DNA of 64,000 bases from Agarilytica rhodophyticola (lineage in GTDB: Bacteria; Pseudomonadota; Gammaproteobacteria; Pseudomonadales; Cellvibrionaceae): positions 1,449,001 through 1,513,000 of the forward strand of contig NZ_CP020038.1 of assembly GCF_002157225.2 (NCBI RefSeq), read 5' to 3'. Made by a program: the position numbers and the translations under genes. Under the pieces are notes generated by a model. That model was not told the DNA's origin. It saw nothing but the letters and a program-made list of their open reading frames with translations, and made no database searches. Within the stretch, counting starts at the first letter, position 1; every line of letters begins with the position of its first letter. Below are positions 57,574 to 64,000 of the stretch, piece by piece.

Positions 57574-58058
57574 ATCTACTCCAATACATCATTACCATAT
57601 AATAATTAGGGTCATTATGCCTTTTTCAACCCGAAAGTTATTTCAAAGTTCATATAATTTAGTGATTATTTCGTGCTGAATAACATAAATGGCTTTAATA
57701 CGATAACCATAGTGTTATCTGTGAACAAGTTTAAGGCAAGCTTAAAACTGCATTAATTGTATGAAAGCAGTGTATTGTAATATGTGTTTGTGTCGCCGGA
57801 ACGAGACCCTTATTAGAATTGGGTCAAAATGTGACGCAGACAAGGCTTTGGCTCTAATAGATGTTTTCGTGTCTGTCATTCCAGTGCATCATATGAATAC
57901 TTTAAAGGCTTTGTATTGTTTTATCGTTTGCGATATTTAAGGCTTGTAACATGTCATCGCGTGTAAAGTATGATAGATAGTGGGCTGCAACCTTTCTTTT
58001 TGGCGCTCCGTATCTCTTTTTATTTGTTAATTCATCATCAATCGGAGACAAGAGAATA
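57574..58058. promoter_or_regulatory. Divergent region cysE/lipoprotein
   Basis: 485 bases, no credible gene or strong hairpin. It should contain the promoters of cysE (minus) and the lipoprotein gene (plus). Confidence 0.4.
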
Positions 58059-58997
58059 ATGAAATCTTCTTTGACCAGTACTATCTTGAATCACTTAAGG
58101 TTAACGAAAGTTGTTCTCGTTACGCTTTCGGTATCAACATTAATTGCCTGCGGTGGAGGCTCTGGCGATGATGGCGATGCATTTGCTGATAACCCCACAT
58201 CAACGCCAACTCCCGCGGCAACACCGACACCTAGCCCCAGCCCTGATGCCAGCGCGACGCCCACTCCGACGCCGACGGCTACTCCAACGCCCACGCCAAC
58301 GCCTACCCCGACTCCTGTCGCTACCTTAGCGCAGATACAGGATCAGATATTCACTCCTTCATGTGCTGAGTGTCATGGTGGCGCTTCTCCGTCTGCAGGT
58401 TTGGGTTTGGATGATGCTACTACTAGCTTTAACAACCTGGTAAATGTGACTTCAAGGGAGGTGGCTTCGCTTATGAGAGTTACTCCCAATAATCCTGACG
58501 ATAGTTATCTGGTCAGAAAAGTCGAAGGTGGACCTGATATTGTTGGTGGGAGAATGCCCCTTGGCCGTCAGCCACTGAGTGTTGCGCAAATTGCTATGAT
58601 ACGCAGCTGGATTGCTAATGGCGCAATGCAGGGGGCTTCAGTAACTACCAGCACAAAAGTGTTCGGTACACAGTTGTCCGAAACTGAAGGTAGCACTACC
58701 TTTTCTGTACAAACCAGTGCTGAACTAGATGCATCTACACTATCTGAACACACTGTGCTTTTATATCTTGTTAGCGGAGGCAACAAAACTCTTGCTGGTA
58801 GCAGCGATATTCAAGTGCAGGCTATTGGCAATATATTAAATGTGAGCTACTTGGGCGATATGAATAGCGTTGATAGTATCGAGCTGCAAATAAATAATCC
58901 TTCAATTTCATCTGTTATGGATATTTTCGGTCGTCAGCTAGATGGCGATAATGATGGTATTGACGGTGGTATATACACTTTCAAAGGTAACTTATAG
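58059..58997 (+). CDS. Lipoprotein with Thr-Pro linker and cytochrome c-like domain
   Basis: 312 residues. The lipobox is LIAC. A Thr/Pro linker (about 45-88) extends the rest from the membrane. Then comes a cytochrome c-like unit with heme-binding CAECH (about 100-104) and a possible axial Met in GGRMPLGRQP. The C-terminal 100 residues look Ig-like (Big_5 type, SAELDASTLSEHTVLLYLVS) and end in an acidic DGDNDGIDGG Ca-like loop. An electron-transfer or surface-binding role is possible; no partner enzyme is adjacent. Confidence 0.8.
   Translation: MKSSLTSTILNHLRLTKVVLVTLSVSTLIACGGGSGDDGDAFADNPTSTPTPAATPTPSPSPDASATPTPTPTATPTPTPTPTPTPVATLAQIQDQIFTPSCAECHGGASPSAGLGLDDATTSFNNLVNVTSREVASLMRVTPNNPDDSYLVRKVEGGPDIVGGRMPLGRQPLSVAQIAMIRSWIANGAMQGASVTTSTKVFGTQLSETEGSTTFSVQTSAELDASTLSEHTVLLYLVSGGNKTLAGSSDIQVQAIGNILNVSYLGDMNSVDSIELQINNPSISSVMDIFGRQLDGDNDGIDGGIYTFKGNL
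58192..58320 (+). repeat. Low-complexity Thr-Pro coding repeat
   Basis: Near-tandem ACNCCN codon pairs encoding Thr-Pro, within the lipoprotein gene. Codon choice varies, so this is a protein linker rather than an identical-base microsatellite. Confidence 0.8.
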
Positions 58998-59017
58998 TTT
59001 AGTTACTTTCTTTTTTA

Positions 59018-59090
59018 GAGCATTTCATTTGTATAAAGCGTGCTACAAGTTGGTGAGTGAAATGCTCAATAAGCCCATTGGGCTTTGTTT
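59018..59090. terminator. Hairpins between the lipoprotein and porin genes
   Basis: An inverted repeat GAGCATTTCATT (59018-59029) and AGTGAAATGCTC (59056-59067), one mismatch, is followed by AAGCCC/GGGCTT (59071-59076, 59080-59085) with tail TGTTT. The second hairpin is the likelier terminator for the lipoprotein gene. Confidence 0.5.
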
Positions 59091-59141
59091 AGCAATAGTT
59101 GTTACTGCACATATAAACTACTATTGCAACTTAAGTAACTA

Positions 59142-60416
59142 TTACAAATTATAGCTATAGCTAAAAATGGCTCTGCGTCTATCTTCAATACCTAGACTAG
59201 TGTTTTCATTTGCCTGATAGTCTGCGAAGCGCAGCATAAACGAATGTTTCTTTAGAAATTTATATGTAATATCCATATCAAATTCTTCTCCAAGATCCTG
59301 TGAGCCACTTTCTTCATCAAATCTGTGATAGCGAGCGTCGATTTTCCATGGGGCTTTTCGCCATGTGATTCGAAAAGATTTGTCTTCAAGGCCATTGGCT
59401 GGTGGCGCATTAAGTCTATCCCCCCAGCCTTGAAATTCATGTAGTGAACCAAGCACCGAAAAAAAAGGGATGCCATTTTTGGATGCTAATTGTTCGTAGC
59501 GCCAACTGACTTCGAAGGATTTTATTCCCACACCAATATCAAATCTATAATAAGGCAGCGTTGGTTCGGTCGGGGCTTCGGTTCTTTTTTGAATTGCTGC
59601 TTCAGCTTCTACACGGTATTGGAAAGTGGTCGGCTTGTATTTAAATGCGTAACTAGCACCGACTGTATTGGCGGATGTTAATGGTACGTCTTTGTTATCG
59701 ACAATGTAGGAATAGACGTTTAATTTTGAATAGTCCCATTCGTTAAATTCTGCACGTAATAAATGTGTATTATGCTCGTGATCTCCCAACGCTGGCGGTG
59801 GTCTGCGACCTGCGAATTGGGCGAAGTTGATATCGCTAGGATCTAAATTCTCATCCGCATCATCTCCGCTTATACGATTAGCATTAGCAATATAAATATA
59901 ATTGAACTGTGAACTGGAAAGCCAATTTAAGTCTACGCGTGCAGCATCAAAGGTTTGCTCATTTTGCCAAAAGCTCATAGCACCTACATGGCGCTGGTTA
60001 TCCAGGTTAATCTTTTGTCTGCCCAGTTTGATTTGACCGTTGGTAAAGTCGTATTGCACAAGCACTTGGTTGAGATCAAAGCCTGGGACATCTGGAATCG
60101 CTGGCTGACCATTAAATCTAGCGCCATCGCTGTGCTCATCTTCAGAGCCTGTTTCCACGTAGTCCAGCTCTATGAATGTAGACAGATTTGATGTCCATGA
60201 AGAGTCGAGATTAAGACGTATAAGCGCCGATTGTGCCTGGCCGTCTACTTCGCCATCCTTTAGGTCTGCATGACGCAGTCGCACTCCATAGTCGAGCTTA
60301 TGGTCAGCGGCTTGGATGTCACTTACTATCAGCATCGTGCCTATAAAATAGACTGTGCTTTGTAAAAAAGTACGAGGTGAGAAAAGATGCTTAATTCCAG
60401 TCATCGGCATTACCAT
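59142..60416 (-). CDS. Outer-membrane porin-like protein
   Basis: 424 residues. The signal peptide (about 18-36, FIGTMLIVSDIQAADHK) leads into a beta-rich barrel similar to alginate-export-type porins: KLDYGVRLRHADLKDGEVDG, VLVQYDFTNGQIKLGRQKIN, FWQNEQTFDAARVDLNW and a C-terminus ending IFSYSYNL, suitable for BAM insertion. The substrate is unknown. Starts at 60416, 60410 and 60404 are all possible. The first overlaps the upstream LRR gene by 26 bases. Confidence 0.8.
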   Translation of the reverse strand: MVMPMTGIKHLFSPRTFLQSTVYFIGTMLIVSDIQAADHKLDYGVRLRHADLKDGEVDGQAQSALIRLNLDSSWTSNLSTFIELDYVETGSEDEHSDGARFNGQPAIPDVPGFDLNQVLVQYDFTNGQIKLGRQKINLDNQRHVGAMSFWQNEQTFDAARVDLNWLSSSQFNYIYIANANRISGDDADENLDPSDINFAQFAGRRPPPALGDHEHNTHLLRAEFNEWDYSKLNVYSYIVDNKDVPLTSANTVGASYAFKYKPTTFQYRVEAEAAIQKRTEAPTEPTLPYYRFDIGVGIKSFEVSWRYEQLASKNGIPFFSVLGSLHEFQGWGDRLNAPPANGLEDKSFRITWRKAPWKIDARYHRFDEESGSQDLGEEFDMDITYKFLKKHSFMLRFADYQANENTSLGIEDRRRAIFSYSYNL

Positions 60417-61152
60417 CGTGCAATATTGTAATACCGTTTAACTCGTCCATCTCTTCATATAGCTCATCAGGCATTGGGTTTTGTCTGACATCCATGTATT
60501 TCATGCTGGGTAAAGAGTATATATCTATATGTTCCATTTCATTATCGAATAGATAAATTTTATTGAGCTCAGGCAGCGCTTGATAGGAGAACTCAGTAAT
60601 AAGATTAGAATTCGCTTTTAACTTTTTTAGCTTTGGCAAATTCTTGAGGCTCAAGGACGTTATTTTATTTTTAAACAGGTATAACTCTTCTAATTCTGGC
60701 AAAGACTGTAAATTTATCGTTGTAATAGTATTACGCCCTAAATTTAAAGTGCGTAAAGCAGAAAAATTGTTACCATCGAAAATATTAATTTTGTTCTTAT
60801 GTAGCGAAATCTTAACGAGGTTTTTATAGTGAGAGAGACCTTCTAATGATTCGATATTTTTATTGTGACAGACAACTTCGGTGAACTGGCTGGGCGTTTG
60901 CCAATTGTTTTTTTTGCCAATTTTTTCAAGGCACTGACGTAGTTTGCCATCTTTAATGACAGCCTCGTCGGCCCAAGACAGCTGAGCAAAAAGACAGACA
61001 ACCGCAACTTTCAGAATTACAGAAAATGCCGCTACATTTTTTTGTAATAGCAGTCTTACAAGGTTTTTATTTATCGAACAATCATACTTGCCGACATCAA
61101 TATACGGCTTGCTATCTCTGCTTACATATGACTGTAGGCTCACCGGTAACAT
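60391..61152 (-). CDS. Exported leucine-rich repeat protein
   Basis: 253 residues. The export signal is internal to the called start (FSVILKVAVVCLFAQLSWA at about 43-61), so the true start may be later than 61152. The mature part has about six LRRs of roughly 21 residues (LEGLSHYKNLVKISLHKNKI, LPELEELYLFKNKITSLSL, LPKLKKLKANSNLITEFSY), a horseshoe for protein binding. Its end overlaps the porin gene by 26 bases, so expression is coupled. A role in porin assembly or surface adhesion is only a guess. Confidence 0.78.
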   Translation of the reverse strand: MLPVSLQSYVSRDSKPYIDVGKYDCSINKNLVRLLLQKNVAAFSVILKVAVVCLFAQLSWADEAVIKDGKLRQCLEKIGKKNNWQTPSQFTEVVCHNKNIESLEGLSHYKNLVKISLHKNKINIFDGNNFSALRTLNLGRNTITTINLQSLPELEELYLFKNKITSLSLKNLPKLKKLKANSNLITEFSYQALPELNKIYLFDNEMEHIDIYSLPSMKYMDVRQNPMPDELYEEMDELNGITILHDGNADDWN

Positions 61153-61289
61153 AAGTGAAATCTCAAAATATTATAGAGCGGCCTACGTTACAACAAGCGT
61201 GTGCTGAAGATCAAGGGAGGCGGCGCGATAAACTCAATAGCGTTAACAAGCGCTCACCATTTGTTATATTTACAATGTAGATGTATCTA

Positions 61290-62042
61290 TTAGCTTTGAC
61301 TAAACCTCACGCAAAATCCTTTTGCCAGCAATATATCACTAGGTTCATCTATCGCTGAGCCGCCTTCTTCCTCTTTGGTTAATAATAAATAGGAGGCATC
61401 TGTTATTAATCGCCAATTAGCCTCGCTGAGCTCGAGTTTTTCTATCTTAGTATTTTCTAATACGGTAATAGGGCGAATTTCCCCGTCCCGTTTGGATACT
61501 GCCCAAAGCTGAGCATCACTGTCCTCATCGAGTTGCTCTATTTCCCACTTTAGCCACATGCTTTTACCTTCCTGCGCAGTTAACGCAGTAAGCAGGGCTT
61601 TGCCGCTATTATCAGTAAGCACCGCAACATAGTCAGTATTCGGTGTTGATGTTTGCGACGTGATAGGGTTATAGCCGAACATCACGAACATTAATGCTAT
61701 GGCGGCAAATGTCGGTGCTCCCCACTGCCAGAAATTGGCCCAGCTGAAACCTGTCTTCTGGCTTTCTTGCTCCCTTACTTGTTGCCGTGTTGGCTCATGC
61801 TTGGGTGCATTAATCTTATCAACAATGGCATCCCAGCTGCTCGGCATGGGAGGGCGTTCCTCTTGAGATTGTATTGCCATAAGTTGTTCCTCCCAAAAGC
61901 GTACCTCGGCGCGCAGTGACTCGTCGCTTTGCAAACGTGTTTGCACTTGATCCCTTTCTTCGCCACGTAAAATGCCTGAGACATATTCGAAGGCGAGGGA
62001 CGTCGTGGTTATGCCGTCATTTCTATCTTCGTTTCTAGACAT
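61290..62042 (-). CDS. Anti-sigma factor (RskA-like)
   Basis: 250 residues; a membrane-anchored anti-sigma. The N-terminal sigma-binding domain (about 15-90) lacks the zinc HxxxCxxC motif. A single membrane segment (FAAIALMFVMFGY, about 115-130) is followed by a periplasmic RskA-type domain (LWAVSKRDGEIRPITVL). It overlaps the sigma factor gene by 34 bases, as in sigma/anti-sigma pairs. Control probably involves regulated proteolysis. Confidence 0.85.
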   Translation of the reverse strand: MSRNEDRNDGITTTSLAFEYVSGILRGEERDQVQTRLQSDESLRAEVRFWEEQLMAIQSQEERPPMPSSWDAIVDKINAPKHEPTRQQVREQESQKTGFSWANFWQWGAPTFAAIALMFVMFGYNPITSQTSTPNTDYVAVLTDNSGKALLTALTAQEGKSMWLKWEIEQLDEDSDAQLWAVSKRDGEIRPITVLENTKIEKLELSEANWRLITDASYLLLTKEEEGGSAIDEPSDILLAKGFCVRFSQS

Positions 62043-62596
62043 TTCTTTAACCTTTCAGATCCTCGTCTGAGCCATGATTTAACTGTATTAGGGTTGGTGT
62101 CGTATTTATTAGCTATTTCCTCCCGCGAAAACCCCTCAAGATATGCTAACTTAATGCTCTCTCGAATTTTTTCGCTAAGTCCCCCTAAACAAATCATAAT
62201 GTGTTGGCTCACTTGCGACGATTGAACCGTCGACTCTGGCGCACTTTTTGAGTTTGCTGGTATTGTGCTAAAAATATCTTCGCTGTCATCATCATTCTGA
62301 ATGTGTTGTTGATAGCGTTTTTCTTTGTCCAAACGATCCAGCGCGCGATAGCGCAGTATGCTGGTCATCCACGTTAGTGGCTTTGCCATATGGGGCCGAT
62401 ATGCGTCTGCGTTTTGCCAGATTTGTATAAAGGCTTCTTGCAACACGTCATTGGCCATTTCATCCGATTTTAAAATACGGTATGCAACAGCGTTTAAATA
62501 AGGGCTGACACGCTCGTATAGCAGCTTGAGGGCAGCCTGATCCTTAATCGCACATCGTGCAATAAGCGCAACAAGTTCTTCGTTTTTAGAATCCAT
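62009..62596 (-). CDS. ECF sigma factor
   Basis: 195 residues. Region 2 is visible in YRILKSDEMANDVLQEAFIQ and the region that follows it (LTWMTSILRYRALDRLDKE); region 4 in REEIANKYDTNPNTVKSWLRR. It pairs with the anti-sigma gene downstream. The ECF group is not assigned; the RskA pairing suggests SigK-like membership. Target promoters could not be identified in the window. Confidence 0.92.
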   Translation of the reverse strand: MDSKNEELVALIARCAIKDQAALKLLYERVSPYLNAVAYRILKSDEMANDVLQEAFIQIWQNADAYRPHMAKPLTWMTSILRYRALDRLDKEKRYQQHIQNDDDSEDIFSTIPANSKSAPESTVQSSQVSQHIMICLGGLSEKIRESIKLAYLEGFSREEIANKYDTNPNTVKSWLRRGSERLKKCLETKIEMTA

Positions 62597-63004
62597 ATTC
62601 TCTCATATGAACAGTGTTTGTCGTTTAATCAATATACGACGTAATATCACATAAAGTTGCAGTTAGTATGAACAGGTCTTAGGCGCTATCAGTAGTGATA
62701 ATGCAAGGTCAAAAGCCCCTACATTCAAGGTATACCAAATACCTTATCCCTGCTCGTTTTTGGGCGGCCTAAATTACCACAATAGGCGACTTTTAGAAAA
62801 TGCTGGTTTATTAATATTGGTGTGTGTTGCCAATAAAACATGTGAACTAGGCCACTTGCATATATGTGCAATGATGACCAAAATTCGATTGTTTAGTGTT
62901 AGCAGGCTCTAGTTGCCGCGATAATCGCAAGATAGCGCGTAATCATATAAAATCGCCCTTCATTGATAAGTGCTGTGGCGTATAGGACGAGTTGGAGTGG
63001 ATAA
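62597..63004. promoter_or_regulatory. Divergent region sigma factor/outer-membrane protein
   Basis: 408 bases without a gene. It should hold the autoregulated promoter of the sigma gene and the promoter of the outer-membrane protein. No clear operator was found. Confidence 0.4.
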
Positions 63005-63583
63005 ATGAGATATGTAGTCAAACTGGCGTTAATGGCGGCGCTTCTGATAAGCAATTGCTGTTTTGCGCAAGTGTATCTTGGTGGAACTGCAGGGGCGAGT
63101 AACCCCAATGTGGGTGAAGACGACCCTACTCCAGAGCTCGATAGTGATATTGGCTTTCGTGTATACCTGGGCAACCAACTGTCCGAAAAGTTTTCTGTTG
63201 AAGTGGCTTATGTTGACCTAGGCAGCTACGATGTTGGGACTGCCGACGGCATGCCCGATGCCAATGAATTGGAAGATACTTTATCCCCCATGGGGGCCGA
63301 GTTTTCTTTTGTTGGCAAGTGGCCTATTTTTAAGCACCTCTCTGTTTTCGGCCGTGTAGGTCTGTTTGCGTGGGAAGTAGAACGCTCCATCGTACTTGAA
63401 ACTGTTCCCGATGGTGAGTCTCCCACAAGTGAGTTCATAGAAGATGGACGGGATTACGCACTAGGCTTTGGTTTTGACTATCAGTTTGCTCGCAACTTTG
63501 GTTTTACTCTAGAAATTAATCAATATAAGACGGATAAGGTTGAAAATAACTTTGCCGGAGCTGGGTTTTACTTTACCTTCTAA
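63005..63583 (+). CDS. OmpA-like outer-membrane beta-barrel protein
   Basis: 192 residues. The signal peptide ends near CCFAQ; the mature part has eight-strand-like alternation (VYLGGTAGASNPNVGEDDP, FRVYLGNQLSEKFSVEVAYV, DYALGFGFDYQFARNFGFTL) and ends with FYFTF, with a terminal aromatic. It has no OmpA peptidoglycan-binding domain. Function unknown. Confidence 0.82.
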   Translation: MRYVVKLALMAALLISNCCFAQVYLGGTAGASNPNVGEDDPTPELDSDIGFRVYLGNQLSEKFSVEVAYVDLGSYDVGTADGMPDANELEDTLSPMGAEFSFVGKWPIFKHLSVFGRVGLFAWEVERSIVLETVPDGESPTSEFIEDGRDYALGFGFDYQFARNFGFTLEINQYKTDKVENNFAGAGFYFTF

Positions 63584-63595
63584 TCTGCATAGGCC

Positions 63596-64000
63596 CTATT
63601 GAGCCTGTGAAAAGTCGGCATAGGGTGTACCTGACAGAGGAGGGTAGAGTTCCGTTGAACTAATAAACAGGCGGTGTCGCTTGCCCTTTTTAATATGTTC
63701 AAGGGAGGCAATAACAAAGTGTTTGTCCACATCAAACCACAGGTTGGTCTGTTTATCTGAACGCTCATTTGTTCTTTTTACATAGAGGGCATTTTCGATG
63801 GTGGAGTTTTTATGTTCTATCTTTAAGGTATGCACCGGGCTAAAAATATAGTCTTTAATTGCCCCTCGATTAATAAACTTATATTGTAAATTCTCTTTTT
63901 TTGCTGCTAGGTCAAGTCGCAGTTTTAACTGGTAGGTCATCGGGCCTAATATACCTGGTTCCAAAGACAGTGAAACTTGCTTTTTTTTATCTATACTAAG
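63596..64000 (-). CDS. Hypothetical protein, 5' part outside the window
   Basis: The frame runs without a stop from the right edge to 63596, so the start lies beyond 64000. A TTG at 63962-63964 is only an internal candidate. About 134 residues are visible; they are basic and beta-rich (YQLKLRLDLAAKKENLQYKF, KHFVIASLEHIKKGKRHRLF). Family not recognised. It is convergent with the outer-membrane protein gene, 12 bases away. Confidence 0.55.
   Translation of the reverse strand, partial: LSIDKKKQVSLSLEPGILGPMTYQLKLRLDLAAKKENLQYKFINRGAIKDYIFSPVHTLKIEHKNSTIENALYVKRTNERSDKQTNLWFDVDKHFVIASLEHIKKGKRHRLFISSTELYPPLSGTPYADFSQAQ

Overview
The window is a chromosomal segment of a Gram-negative gammaproteobacterium with moderate-to-low GC. 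The evidence is the rplI-dnaB block preceded by a DUF2232-type membrane protein, the serB/fimX neighbourhood known from Pseudomonas, the EF-P lysylation set (epmB, efp, epmA), and many lipoproteins, porins and beta-barrel proteins. A marine lineage near Pseudomonadales/Cellvibrionales is an inference from synteny and protein flavour, not a proven assignment.

Layout. 1-3316: housekeeping genes (DUF2232 fragment, rplI, dnaB, panC). 3317-25432: a large accessory island of type VI secretion (T6SS) cargo. It contains two modules, each headed by its own vgrG. Module 1 is vgrG, DUF6484, DUF2169 adaptor, DUF4150 PAAR-like tip, TIGR02270-like protein, a ketosynthase-fold protein without its catalytic residues, a DUF2235 phospholipase-like effector (Tle) and three tandem DUF2931 lipoproteins, of which two are damaged. 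A UspA-type gene separates it from module 2, which is vgrG, a second DUF2169 protein, a PAAR-like/RHS toxin and one or two immunity candidates. No T6SS sheath, baseplate or membrane-complex genes lie in the window, so the apparatus must be encoded elsewhere. 25756-32626: acetyl-CoA synthetase, nucleotide nucleosidase PpnN, an Smr protein and DNA polymerase II. 32727-38809: a small secreted protein, an NAGPA-domain protein with no visible signal peptide, an ArsM-like methyltransferase with a radical SAM enzyme, a divergent EamA transporter and a DUF4404 gene.

40051-47234: a secreted subtilase with a PA domain, an exported SRPBCC protein, a fused PlsC-like/GNAT acyltransferase resembling OlsF, and a YtjB/AhpA-like membrane protein. 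47325-53856: serB, then an AHH nuclease/Imm11 toxin-immunity cassette with a tiny upstream ORF, then fimX and its usual partner. The cassette sits where serB and fimX are neighbours in Pseudomonas. 53983-57573: epmB, efp, epmA and cysE. 58059-64000: an envelope set (cytochrome-like lipoprotein, porin overlapping an LRR protein, ECF sigma/anti-sigma pair, OmpA-like barrel and a partial hypothetical gene).

The most interesting parts are the two T6SS modules, with a catalytically dead ketosynthase, a decaying and mosaic immunity array and an unassigned RHS C-terminal toxin; the stand-alone AHH cassette; and the radical SAM/ArsM/EamA cluster, which could make and export an organoarsenical. All functions are read from sequence and remembered family features; no searches were run.
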